Below, in pieces: positions 16,913 to 25,256 of a stretch of 64,000 bases of DNA. Source of the stretch: Cupriavidus sp. IDO (GTDB taxonomy: Bacteria > Pseudomonadota > Gammaproteobacteria > Burkholderiales > Burkholderiaceae). The position numbers and the translations under genes were made by a program. Position 1 is the first letter of the stretch; each line of letters begins with the position of its first letter. The stretch covers positions 1-64,000 of the forward strand of contig NZ_JWMA01000145.1 of NCBI RefSeq assembly GCF_000812465.1, in the 5' to 3' direction. The notes under the pieces were generated by a model. The model was not told the DNA's origin and made no database searches. It saw only the letters and a program-made list of their open reading frames with translations.

Positions 16913-17613
16913 TCACGGATTTGCGTCAGGGATGCGCGCTGCATGCCTTGTGCATCGAAATTCGCGGGATCGAGCCATTGTTGAAAGGCTGAGCGCAAGC
17001 CTTGCCATTCGCCATCGATGACGGAAAACCACGCGGTGTCGCGCGACCTGCCTTTGTACACGATCGCCTGGCGGAAAAGTCCTTCGAAGCGATAGCCCAG
17101 CCGGGCCGCCGCCTGGCGCGACGGACCATTCAGGTTGTCGCATTTCCATTCGCAGCGCCGATAGCCAAGGCCTTCAAACACATGGCGCATTAACAGGAAA
17201 TGCGCTTCTGTCGATGCACGCGTACGTTGGAGCAGCGGTGAAAACGCAACGTGCCCGACTTCGATCACGCCATTGGCCGGGTCGATGCGCATCAGGGCCA
17301 GCGTGCCAATGGCGCGCTGCGTCGCCGAATCGATCACGGCATAGTGCAGGGGATCGGTGCTGGCCGCTGCGCGCTCGGCGTGCTGCCTGTAGCTGGCCAC
17401 GTCGCCAAATGGCCCGGCATTCATGTAGGTCCAGTCGCGGCCGTCGGCGGCCTGGCTGTAGGCGGCGAACAGGTCCTGTGCGTGGCGTTGCGCGTCCAGC
17501 GGCTCGAGGCGACAGTAGCGGCCCGGCAGCGGCGCCCGCTGCGGCAACGCACGCGCGGTCCATTCAGGAAGCAGTTCACCGACCGGTTGCTGGAAGGCGT
17601 TTGTGGAAACCAT
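16891..17613 (-). CDS. GNAT-family N-acetyltransferase (RimJ/RimL type)
   Basis: This 240-residue protein resembles RimJ/RimL-type acetyltransferases, which move an acetyl group from acetyl-CoA to an amine. Features include the N-terminal segment RYCRLEPLDAQRHAQDLF, the central strand AIGTLALMRIDPANGVIEVGHVAFSPLL, and the region MRHVFEGLGYRRCEWKCDNLNGPSRQAAARLGYRFEG, which is diagnostic of this subgroup. The substrate is not known; amines, amino acids and ribosomal proteins are all possible. It is divergent from the MocR gene by 83 bases. Confidence 0.85.
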   Translation of the reverse strand: MVSTNAFQQPVGELLPEWTARALPQRAPLPGRYCRLEPLDAQRHAQDLFAAYSQAADGRDWTYMNAGPFGDVASYRQHAERAAASTDPLHYAVIDSATQRAIGTLALMRIDPANGVIEVGHVAFSPLLQRTRASTEAHFLLMRHVFEGLGYRRCEWKCDNLNGPSRQAAARLGYRFEGLFRQAIVYKGRSRDTAWFSVIDGEWQGLRSAFQQWLDPANFDAQGMQRASLTQIRDQQPEYA

Positions 17614-17696
17614 GGTTCGTGTCCTGGGAGAGGAGGGGGCAGTGCTACAGTAACTGTCACGTGGCTCCTGAGAAAGAGCCAGAGTTTGGCTAATTC

Positions 17697-19199
17697 ATGG
17701 AGCCACGGGTGACCGCAATGACGCCAAACGCATTTCCTGAATTTCCTGAAGTGACGCAGGCAATGCTTGACGCACCCCTTCGCCGTGACGAGGCCGCAGG
17801 CTCGATGCAGGCGCAGCTGTACCACCGCCTCAAGCGGGCCATCCTCGACGGCGCGCTTCCGGCCGGAAGCCGGCTGCCGGGCTCGCGAGTGCTGGCGGAG
17901 ACCTTGTCGATTGCCCGCAATACCGTCACCGCTGCGTATGAGCAGCTAGGCGTGGAGGGGTACGTGCTTCCGAGCCGGCAAGGCACGCGGGTGGCACGGC
18001 TTGCGCACGGCATGCCTGAACGCAAGCCAAAGGACCCGGTGCCTGCGCCCGCGACAGCGCTGCGCCTGCGGACGATCCCGCCGGCGGTGCTGCCGCCCGG
18101 CGCAGAGACCGCTCTGCGCCCCGGCGTGCCGGCGCTCTCGCAGTTTCCGCTGGCCGCCTGGCAGCGGGCACTGGATCGCGCCATCCGCCAGACCGGGCCT
18201 TTGGCGCTCGGCTACGGCGATCCGGCCGGAGAGCCTCGCCTGCGCGCTGCCATTGCCGGGCATCTGGCTTTCGCCCGGGGCGTGCGCTGCGAAGCGGCCC
18301 GGGTCGTCATCACGGAGGGCGCGCAGGAAGCCCTCGCACTATGCGTACGCCTGCTGTCGAACCCCGGCGAGACCGCATGGGTCGAAGACCCCGGTTATCG
18401 CGGCGCCAAGGCAGCGATGCGCGGCGGTGACCTGTGCATTGTTCCGGTGCGTGTCGATCAGGGCGGCCTTTGCTGGACAGATGCCGACTGGCAGGCGCAT
18501 CCGCCTCGCCTGATCTACACCACGCCCTCGCATCAGTACCCGTGCGGAGCGGTGCTGTCTGCGGCGAGGAGGCTCGAACTGATCACGCAGGCGCGCCGTC
18601 ACGGCGCGTGGATCATCGAGGACGACTACGACAGCGAGTTCCGCCACGCCGGCGATCCGATCGGCGCCATGCAGGGACTGGTGGAGGGCGCGCCGGTGCT
18701 CTATGTCGGCAGCTTCAGCAAGACCATGTTTCCGGCCTTGCGCGTGGGCTTCGTGGTCTTGCCGGCCGAGCTGGCGGATGCCGTGCGGCCCTCGCTCGAG
18801 GAATTCCTGCGTGGCGGCCATCGCCATGAACAGCTGGCGCTGGCGGAGTTCATCGAAAGCGGGCAGTTCAGCCGGCACCTGGGACGCATGCGGCGGCTGT
18901 ACCGATCGCGTCAGCTCGTGTTGCGCGCGGCGCTGGCGCAGCACTTCGAGGTGCCGCACGAGGTGGCAGGAGGCGATGCGGGGATGCACCTGACGGTGCG
19001 CCTGCCGGCGCAATATCCCGATGCGGAGATTGCGCTTGCGGCGGCCCGGCACGGCATGTTGCCGGCGGCGCTGTCGCGTTTCTCGCTGCGGGCGCTGCCG
19101 CAGGACAACGGACTGGTGCTGGGGTACGGGAATACGGCGGCGGAGCGATTTGATGCGCTGGTCAGGCGCTTATCGAAGCTCGCGCAGGGCTTGCGCTGA
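17697..19199 (+). CDS. MocR/PdxR-family regulator (GntR helix-turn-helix plus aminotransferase domain)
   Basis: This 500-residue protein has an N-terminal winged helix of the GntR family (YHRLKRAILDGALPAGSRLPGSRVLAETLSIARNTV, residues about 40-80). A fold-type I aminotransferase-like domain follows. The likely PLP lysine is in SFSKTMFPALRVGF near residue 340, after the conserved WIIEDDYDSEFR. MocR proteins use PLP or amino compounds as signals, often controlling pyridoxal or amino acid metabolism. The divergent acetyltransferase is a plausible target because MocR regulators often control the adjacent gene. That target is an inference. Confidence 0.9.
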   Translation: MEPRVTAMTPNAFPEFPEVTQAMLDAPLRRDEAAGSMQAQLYHRLKRAILDGALPAGSRLPGSRVLAETLSIARNTVTAAYEQLGVEGYVLPSRQGTRVARLAHGMPERKPKDPVPAPATALRLRTIPPAVLPPGAETALRPGVPALSQFPLAAWQRALDRAIRQTGPLALGYGDPAGEPRLRAAIAGHLAFARGVRCEAARVVITEGAQEALALCVRLLSNPGETAWVEDPGYRGAKAAMRGGDLCIVPVRVDQGGLCWTDADWQAHPPRLIYTTPSHQYPCGAVLSAARRLELITQARRHGAWIIEDDYDSEFRHAGDPIGAMQGLVEGAPVLYVGSFSKTMFPALRVGFVVLPAELADAVRPSLEEFLRGGHRHEQLALAEFIESGQFSRHLGRMRRLYRSRQLVLRAALAQHFEVPHEVAGGDAGMHLTVRLPAQYPDAEIALAAARHGMLPAALSRFSLRALPQDNGLVLGYGNTAAERFDALVRRLSKLAQGLR

Positions 19200-19204
19200 C
19201 CCCC

Positions 19205-19240
19205 AAAAAAGAATGCCCGGGAAAGCAGGAGCCCCGGGCT
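19205..19240 (-). terminator. Rho-independent terminator after the purine permease
   Basis: On the minus strand a 7-bp GC stem (GCCCGGG/CCCGGGC, with an 11-base loop) is followed by ATTC and then TTTTTT. It lies about 85 bases after the permease stop, just past the convergent MocR gene. Another strong hairpin, CCGGCACGC/GCGTGCCGG at 19292-19316, lies between and has no T-run. Confidence 0.7.
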
Positions 19241-19324
19241 GAAATCCACCGGACTGGCGGCGGAGGAGACATTCTTGCTATGGCATGGCATCCGGCACGC
19301 TAGGCTGGCGTGCCGGGACGGGCA

Positions 19325-20707
19325 TCAGATCGCCCACCCTCCCGCGTAGAACGCGGCCAGGGCGATGGCGATAGCCACCGTGCCGATATTCAGCTTGCGC
19401 CATTCACCCGCGACGATGCGGCCCACCACCAGGGTGCAGAAGCCGAGCATGATGCCGGTGACGATATTGCAGGTCAGCACGATGAACACGGCGCAGACCA
19501 GGCCAGCGAGCGCATCGACGAGGTCGTCCATATGCAGGCGGCTCACGCTGGACAGCATCAGCAGGCCCACGTACATCAGCGCGGGCGCGGTGGCGTACGA
19601 CGGCACCAGGCCGGCCAGCGGCGAGACGAACATCACGGCCAGGAACAGCAGGCCCACCACCACGGCGGTCAGGCCGGTCTTGGCGCCCGCGGCCACGCCG
19701 ACGGTCGATTCGATGTAGGCGGCAGCCGGTGCGCCACCGAACATGGCAGAGAAGATCGAGCTGACCGAGTCGGCCGTCAGTGCGCGGCCGCCGTTGTGGA
19801 TGCGGCCGCTTGCATCGAGCTGGCCGGCCTGGCCTGCCACGGCGCGGATGGTGCCGGTGGCGTCGAACACGGCGGTCATCACCAGTGCCAGCACGCTCGG
19901 CAGCACGGCGGCGGTCAGCGCGCCGCGGATGTCCATCGCGCCGATCAGCGATTCATGGCCCGGGGCGCTCAGCGAGGGCAGGGCGAACACGCCGGTGAAC
20001 TTCACAGCAGGATCGAAGATCAGGCCCAGCACCGAGATGGCGATGATCACCAGCAGGATGCCGCCAGGCACGCGGCGGCGCTCCAGGCCGAAGATCGCGG
20101 CCAGGCCCAGCACCGACATCACCACCGGAAACGAGGTGATCTTGCCCAGCGCGACGGGTAGGCCCGCGCCGGCATTCTTGACCACCAGGCCGACTTCGTT
20201 GGAGGCAATCAGCAGCAGGAACAGGCCGATGCCGATCCCCGCGCCGTGGGCCACGCCCGCCGGCAGGTTGCGCAGGATCCATGAGCGCACGCCGGTCACC
20301 GAGATCGCCGTGAATACCACGCCCATCAGGAACACCGCGCCCAGCGCCACGGCCGGCGACAGACCCTGGCCGAGCACCAGCCCGAAGGCCATGAATGCCG
20401 TCAGCGAGATGGCGCAGCCGATCGCGATCGGCAGCTTGGCCCACAGACCCATTAGCAGCGAGCCGAAGGCGGTGGTCAGGCACACCGCGACGAACACGGC
20501 GCTGGTGTCAAAGCCGGCCTTGCCCAGCATGCCGGGCACCACGAATACCGCGTACACCATTGCCATGAAGGTGGTCACGCCGGCCACCACTTCCTGCCGC
20601 TGGGTGCTGCCGCGCGCGCTGATCTGGAAATACGCGTCGAGCTTGTTTTTGACTTCGGGGCGCGCGGTATCGACTTCCGTTGCTGACGGATAGGGCTGTT
20701 CGATCAT
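19325..20707 (-). CDS. AzgA-type NCS2 purine permease
   Basis: This 460-residue protein has 12-14 hydrophobic segments and the AzgA-type start [36 protein letters not shown]. AzgA-type permeases carry adenine, guanine and hypoxanthine with protons. Further motifs are [15 protein letters not shown] (residues about 295) and the substrate-region [19 protein letters not shown]. The start at 20707 ([10 protein letters not shown]) follows GGAGACAG by about eight bases. No purine riboswitch is visible upstream. It stands alone, so local context does not narrow the substrate. Confidence 0.9.
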   Translation of the reverse strand: MIEQPYPSATEVDTARPEVKNKLDAYFQISARGSTQRQEVVAGVTTFMAMVYAVFVVPGMLGKAGFDTSAVFVAVCLTTAFGSLLMGLWAKLPIAIGCAISLTAFMAFGLVLGQGLSPAVALGAVFLMGVVFTAISVTGVRSWILRNLPAGVAHGAGIGIGLFLLLIASNEVGLVVKNAGAGLPVALGKITSFPVVMSVLGLAAIFGLERRRVPGGILLVIIAISVLGLIFDPAVKFTGVFALPSLSAPGHESLIGAMDIRGALTAAVLPSVLALVMTAVFDATGTIRAVAGQAGQLDASGRIHNGGRALTADSVSSIFSAMFGGAPAAAYIESTVGVAAGAKTGLTAVVVGLLFLAVMFVSPLAGLVPSYATAPALMYVGLLMLSSVSRLHMDDLVDALAGLVCAVFIVLTCNIVTGIMLGFCTLVVGRIVAGEWRKLNIGTVAIAIALAAFYAGGWAI

Positions 20708-21174
20708 GATGAACTGTCTCCTTGCAGGGCTCTGCAACGTCCGGCGTGCGGCGCGTCGTCAGGCTTGCTTGTCTCACATGGTTCTAGGTATCGGGGCAGA
20801 GCGCGGAAGCAATCTTTCCCGGTTTTATCGGTGTGCCGGCTGTCGACGGCCTTCTGCGCGGGCGTGATCTGGGCAAGGCTGAAGGCTAGGTGAGTCCGGG
20901 AAACTCTTCATCACCCGGCAACAATGCGCGGTATGCCGGCATCGGAATGTCGAATGTGCGCTAAATGGCACGTCTTGCGAACGTCTTGCCGACCTTGGCG
21001 CGGAAAGCAGCCTGGCATTATCACGCAGCTGATATGCGGCCTATAGGGGCTGACCCGGATGCCTGGGAGATAACTTCTATATACTAGGGATAACCCTCGG
21101 CTCTGCCTCGCGCGCATCAGAAATGTACGAGAAGTGCACCGCGGGCCCCACTGACAAAAACAGGAAGGTCATCC
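20708..21174. other. Intergenic region without a recognisable gene
   Basis: These 467 bases separate the divergent purine permease and the 67-residue protein. They are less GC-rich than the flanks near 21050-21100 (TAACTTCTATATACTAGGG), a likely promoter area for the small protein. No riboswitch, tRNA or repeat was recognised. Confidence 0.4.
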
Positions 21175-21378
21175 ATGCAAGTGCTTGCCGATACGCTTTA
21201 CCGCCCGTCTTCCAAGGCTCCGGTCAAGGCAACGTCCGAAGCTGCCCGCGATGTGTCTCACTACGCCCGCATGGGCAGCGGACGTTCGCTGGCCGCCTGC
21301 GTGCGCGCATATTTTGCGCACGGCTGGACGCTCTACGCGGACAACGCCCGTGCCGCCGCGCCGCTGACGTACCTCTGA
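21175..21378 (+). CDS. Small conserved-type protein of unknown function
   Basis: This 67-residue protein starts with MQVLADTLYRPS and has a basic, Ser/Ala-rich first half. Its second half is more ordered (GRSLAACVRAYFAHGWTLYADNARAA). A ribosome site AGGAAGG lies six to ten bases before the ATG, which favours real translation. It has no signal peptide. I do not recognise a family. It is convergent with the acetyltransferase-like gene at 21418. Confidence 0.6.
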   Translation: MQVLADTLYRPSSKAPVKATSEAARDVSHYARMGSGRSLAACVRAYFAHGWTLYADNARAAAPLTYL

Positions 21379-21417
21379 GCCATCGCGCATCGGCCGGCCG
21401 CCGTGGCCGGCAATCCG

Positions 21418-22041
21418 TCAGTACATGCCTGTGGCCTGGCTGAACGATGTCATCGTCCAGCCGCGGCCGAGCAGAACCATGCGCGTGTGCAGGTCGCCGA
21501 GCACCTCGTCGCTGACCGAACTTCCCAGGTACGTCAGCGTTTTCTGGCGCAAGTCGACATAGCCCAGCGTGTAGTGCCTGGCCAGCGCCTGCCACAGCGC
21601 GTTGGCGCCAGCCGACTGGCGCGCCCCGCTCATCAGGCACAGCCCGGCATCGAGTCCCCATCGGTAGAGCGCCGTCGCCAGGCCGCGGCGCTGATACGGC
21701 GCCGCGTATTTCGAATGAGGGGCACGCACGCACGGGTCAGCGCGCCGGCCGACTTCGGTCAGCCGGTTGAAGACCGTGTAGCCGGCCAGCCGCCCGCGGG
21801 CGGCGTCTTCCACATACACGTAGTACTCGCCGTCGGCTTCGCGGTAGCGCAGGCGCAGTCCCGGCACGCCCGCCGGCACTGCCGGCATGGCGTGCAGCCG
21901 GTCGCCGGGGCGGCGGATGCGGTCATGGATGGCGGCGAGCTCGCGCTCGAGTTCGGCCGGGCCGTGGCTGACATCGATGCGCAGCTCCAGCGCGCGCAGT
22001 AATGCCTGCCCCGGCCAGGGCAGGTTGAGGACTGGTGTCAT
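21418..22041 (-). CDS. GNAT-like acetyltransferase of unknown substrate
   Basis: This 207-residue protein ends its central part with YAAPYQRRGLATALYRWGLDAG. That resembles GNAT motif A (Q/R-x-x-G-x-A/G), which binds acetyl-CoA pyrophosphate. Before it are strands GEYYVYVEDAARGRLAGYTVF, and after it SAGANALWQALARHY, the typical motif B helix. The substrate is unknown. It follows a 24-codon membrane peptide gene by 11 bases, so the two are probably co-expressed. The assignment to GNAT rests on motif order only. Confidence 0.65.
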   Translation of the reverse strand: MTPVLNLPWPGQALLRALELRIDVSHGPAELERELAAIHDRIRRPGDRLHAMPAVPAGVPGLRLRYREADGEYYVYVEDAARGRLAGYTVFNRLTEVGRRADPCVRAPHSKYAAPYQRRGLATALYRWGLDAGLCLMSGARQSAGANALWQALARHYTLGYVDLRQKTLTYLGSSVSDEVLGDLHTRMVLLGRGWTMTSFSQATGMY

Positions 22042-22052
22042 AGCGGTCCCGG

Positions 22053-22127
22053 TCAGCCGTTGAGCAGGACGTAGAGCGCGGCAAGCGCCACCATGGCGCA
22101 GAAGGTCTGGAGGTAGATCGGGGACAT
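22053..22127 (-). CDS. 24-residue predicted membrane peptide
   Basis: A very short frame reads MSPIYLQTFCAMVALAALYV and then four more residues before TGA. It is a single hydrophobic helix with a short N-terminal head. AGGAAAA lies about six bases before the ATG. It lies 11 bases upstream of the acetyltransferase-like gene on the same strand. No family was recognised. Size, hydrophobicity and a ribosome site support it, but translation is unproven. Confidence 0.5.
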   Translation of the reverse strand: MSPIYLQTFCAMVALAALYVLLNG

Positions 22128-22202
22128 GGGCTTTTTCCTGGATGCACGATTCACAGCAGATGCCGGTTCGGCATCTGCACGCTATGTGCCGTGCGGGAAA
22201 GC

Positions 22203-22421
22203 TCAGGTCCAGATGATGGTGTCCCGAGCGGCCCGCACGGCCAGGAAAAGCACGGCGCGGCGGACCAGCCAGGCGGCGGTCAGGTCGGAGGCGGCGGGGC
22301 TCAGGCGCTGTCCGCGTGCGCGCGCGGACGCATCATGCATGGCATGACGGTGCGGGGCGAAGGTGCGGCGCGACAGCGGCATTGGCATTGGTTTGGCATT
22401 CCCCGGTGCCGGCTTCGGCAT
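22203..22421 (-). CDS. Possible small hypothetical protein
   Basis: A 72-codon frame starts MPKPAPGNAKPMPMPLSRRT and ends LVRRAVLFLAVRAARDTIIW-Thr. The C-terminal half is amphipathic and looks more protein-like than the opposite strand. The start lacks a clear ribosome site; an upstream ATG at 22472 is an alternative. No family was recognised. The surrounding 22128-22637 has no other gene; near 22480-22600 it becomes AT-richer and probably holds the promoter of the propeller gene. Confidence 0.35.
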   Translation of the reverse strand: MPKPAPGNAKPMPMPLSRRTFAPHRHAMHDASARARGQRLSPAASDLTAAWLVRRAVLFLAVRAARDTIIWT

Positions 22422-22637
22422 GGCAAATTCGCCATGAATTCGAGCGGCAGGGGAAAGCGTCTTATGCCACATTACTGAGACATTGTCTAGGTATCCTGCT
22501 TTTATCCTGCGCTAACTGTCATCAACCTCAGTGATCACCTGAGTTCGAATTTCATCCATGTTGCGCTGCATAATTGTGAACACTGTCTACATAGACTAGA
22601 CTCGGAAGCACCGTTCCCCGGCCAACCAGCAGGAGTC

Positions 22638-23828
22638 ATGATGACTGCTAACACGGCACCGCAATCCCCCGCCCCCGACCTTCCGGCACCCGACACGGGC
22701 CCGGTCCGCCTGCTGATCGCCACGCTCAAGGGTGCCTGGTTCCTGACCAGCGACGACGCTCGCAAGACCTGGACGCTCGACGGGCCGGTCTTCCTTGGCC
22801 ATACCATCCATCACATCGTGCAGGATCCGCGCGATCCGGGCCTGATGCTGATGGCGGCACGCACCGGGCACCTGGGACCGACCGTGTTCCGCAGCACCGA
22901 CGGCGGCCGCAACTGGACGGAAGCCAGCCGGCCCCCTGCATTCCCTAAAGCGCCCGAAGGCGAGAAAGGCCGCGTGGTCGACCACGTCTTCTGGCTCACG
23001 CCCGGCCATGCCAGCGAGCCGGGCGCGTGGTACGCCGGCACTTCGCCGCAGGGCCTGTTCCGCACGACGGACAATGGCGACACCTGGGACCCGGTCGCCG
23101 GGTTCAACGATCATCCGATGTGGCGGACCTGGACCGGCGGCGAGCAGGACGGCACCCCCGATGGCCCCAAGCTGCATTCGATCCTGGTCGATCCGCGCGA
23201 TGCGCGCCACCTGTACATCGGCATGTCCAGCGGCGGCGTATTCGAAAGCACCGATGCCGGCGCGGACTGGAAGCCCCTTAACCGCGGCAGCGTCGCCAAC
23301 TTCCTGGCCGATCCCAATCCCGAATACGGGCAGGATCCGCACTGCGTGCTGCAGCATCCGGCCGCGCCCGACATCCTCTACCAGCAGAATCACTGCGGCA
23401 TCTACCGGATGGACCGGCGCGAGGGCGTGTGGAAGCGGATCGGCGACGCGATGCCGCGCGATGTGGGCGATATCGGCTTCCCGATCGTCGCGCACCGGCG
23501 CGACCCGCGCACCGTGTGGGTGTTCCCGATGGACGGCACCGATGTGTGGCCACGCGTCAGCCCCGAGGGCAAGCCCGCGGTGTATGTCACCCGCGATGCC
23601 GGCGAGACTTGGCAGCGCAAGGACCGCGGCCTTCCCGCCAGCCAGGCGTGGTTCACGGTCAAGCGACAGGCCATGGCCGCCGACGCCCACGGGCCGGTTG
23701 GCGTGTACTTCGGCACGACGGGCGGCGAAGTCTGGGCTAGCACCGACGAAGGCGAGGCATGGCAATGCATTGCCAGCCATCTGCCGCATATCTATGCGGT
23801 GCAGGTGGCGCGGCCGGCGTCACGTTGA
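22638..23828 (+). CDS. Beta-propeller protein with BNR/sialidase-like repeats
   Basis: This 396-residue protein has no signal peptide and repeated Asp-box-like motifs: STDGGRNWTEA near residue 75, TTDNGDTWDPV, STDAGADWKPL, TRDAGETWQRK and STDEGEAWQCI near the C-terminus. Such S/T-x-D-x-G-x-x-W units are single blades of sialidase/VPS10-type propellers. Repeats at this spacing fit a six- or seven-bladed fold. The protein lacks the catalytic residues one would need to call it a sialidase, so enzyme function is not assigned. It is followed after 11 bases by a MoaD/ThiS-like gene, an association that suggests a joint role. Confidence 0.82.
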   Translation: MMTANTAPQSPAPDLPAPDTGPVRLLIATLKGAWFLTSDDARKTWTLDGPVFLGHTIHHIVQDPRDPGLMLMAARTGHLGPTVFRSTDGGRNWTEASRPPAFPKAPEGEKGRVVDHVFWLTPGHASEPGAWYAGTSPQGLFRTTDNGDTWDPVAGFNDHPMWRTWTGGEQDGTPDGPKLHSILVDPRDARHLYIGMSSGGVFESTDAGADWKPLNRGSVANFLADPNPEYGQDPHCVLQHPAAPDILYQQNHCGIYRMDRREGVWKRIGDAMPRDVGDIGFPIVAHRRDPRTVWVFPMDGTDVWPRVSPEGKPAVYVTRDAGETWQRKDRGLPASQAWFTVKRQAMAADAHGPVGVYFGTTGGEVWASTDEGEAWQCIASHLPHIYAVQVARPASR

Positions 23829-23839
23829 AGGTGGCCGGC

Positions 23840-24100
23840 ATGCTCGTGCATATCGCCACCCCACTGCTTTCATACACGGGCCAGCAGCCGGAAGTCGAAG
23901 CCAGCGGCGCCAGCATCGGCGAACTGCTGGATGACCTGGACCGCCAGTACCCCGGCATGCGATTCAGGATTGTCGATGAGCAGGGCAAGCTGCGCCCGTA
24001 TGTGCGCGTATTCGTGAACCGGGTGCAGCTGATGCGGCTGGATGCACCGCTGCAGGCGGGGGACGAGGTGCATATCCTGCAGGCGCTGGCGGGCGGGTAG
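23840..24100 (+). CDS. MoaD/ThiS-like ubiquitin-fold protein
   Basis: This 86-residue protein starts MLVHIATPLLSYTGQQPEVE and ends in the di-glycine LQALAGG. That tail is typical of sulfur-carrier proteins MoaD and ThiS, where it is adenylated and thiocarboxylated. The middle (LLDDLDRQYPGMRFRI, FVNRV) also fits the fold, and DEVHILQALAGG is the family C-terminal strand. No E1-like adenylating enzyme or molybdopterin/thiamine gene lies nearby. It probably shares a transcript with the propeller gene. Its partner and substrate are unknown. Confidence 0.85.
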   Translation: MLVHIATPLLSYTGQQPEVEASGASIGELLDDLDRQYPGMRFRIVDEQGKLRPYVRVFVNRVQLMRLDAPLQAGDEVHILQALAGG

Positions 24101-24274
24101 CCCCCGTCCTGCCTAAGGTCGTCTTTACTCCGGACACACCCCGTTTCCGCCCGTTCCTCTTATTCAGAATCCCCTTCCCGCTGCCGTTATTCCGTCGTGA
24201 ATACCTGCAAGCCAACTCGCCGCCAGGCCGCAGGAAGCAAGCAGAACAAACAATGCACAGCACGGGAGCGACGC

Positions 24275-25231
24275 ATGAGCAGTTCGATGAGGGATATCGA
24301 TGAACGGACCAACCTGACCAACAACAACCAGTTCGAGCTGCTGTTGTTCAGGCTTGGCGACGCCGAGCACACGGGCCAGTCCGAGTTGTTCGGCATCAAC
24401 GTGTTCAAGGTTCGCGAGATCCTGGTGATGCCGCCGGTGACCACCGTGGTGGGCGCGCAGCCTTCCATCCTCGGCATGGCGGATATCCGCGGCCAGGTGA
24501 TCCCGGTGATCGACCTGCCGCGCCTGGTCGGATGCAAGCCGCGCAATGGGCTCGGCATCCTGCTGGTGACGGAGTACGCGCGCTCCACGCAAGGGTTTGC
24601 CGTGGAAGCGGTGGAGGAAATCGTGCGCCTGGAATGGAACCAGGTGCATTCGGCTGAAGCCAGCGTGCGTACCGGGCACGTGACCAGCATCGCCAAGCTC
24701 GATGCGGGCACGGACCAGGCGCGGCTGGTGCAGGTGCTGGACGTGGAGCAGATCCTGCGCGATGTGCTGCCGGCGCGCCAGCCCGATGTCGACCCCGGAT
24801 CGGTGGGCCCCGGCCTGAACCTGCGCCCCGGGGCAAAGGTGATTGCCGCGGACGACTCCGCGCTGGCGCGCGGACTGATCGAGCAGGGGCTCAAGGCGCT
24901 GGGCGCGCCGGTGGTGATGACCAAGACCGGCAAGGAAGCCTGGGACATGCTCGACAGCATTGCCATCGAGGCCGCCAGCCAGGGCAGGTCGGTGCAGGAC
25001 GAAGTGGCATTGGTGCTGACCGACCTGGAAATGCCGGAGATGGACGGCTTTACGCTGACCCGCAAGATCAAGGCGGATGCCCGCCTGAAGTCGCTGCCGG
25101 TGGTGATCCATTCGTCCCTGTCGGGCGAGGCCAGCGAGGAGCATGTGCGCAAGGTGGGAGCGGACGCCTATGTGGCCAAGTTCGTGGCCAAGGAGCTCGC
25201 CGATACGATTCGCGAAGTGCTGACGCGCTGA
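24275..25231 (+). CDS. cheV: CheV-type chemotaxis protein (CheW plus receiver)
   Basis: This 318-residue protein joins a CheW-like coupling domain (residues about 15-165, with FGINVFKVREILVMPPVT and LGMADIRGQVIPVIDLPRL) to a response-regulator receiver (about 190-318). The acceptor Asp is in VLTDLEMPEMDGF, and the conserved Lys is in DAYVAKF near the end. CheV couples chemoreceptors to CheA and can be phosphorylated in adaptation. The start at 24275 follows GGGAG by seven bases. No other chemotaxis gene is near, so it probably works with a main che cluster elsewhere. Confidence 0.92.
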   Translation: MSSSMRDIDERTNLTNNNQFELLLFRLGDAEHTGQSELFGINVFKVREILVMPPVTTVVGAQPSILGMADIRGQVIPVIDLPRLVGCKPRNGLGILLVTEYARSTQGFAVEAVEEIVRLEWNQVHSAEASVRTGHVTSIAKLDAGTDQARLVQVLDVEQILRDVLPARQPDVDPGSVGPGLNLRPGAKVIAADDSALARGLIEQGLKALGAPVVMTKTGKEAWDMLDSIAIEAASQGRSVQDEVALVLTDLEMPEMDGFTLTRKIKADARLKSLPVVIHSSLSGEASEEHVRKVGADAYVAKFVAKELADTIREVLTR

Positions 25232-25256
25232 CCTGGACCCTGGGGTAAGGCGCAAC

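Noticed and set aside
20708-20910. Purine riboswitch before the permease gene
   Set aside because: No conserved three-helix junction core was recognised in the leader.
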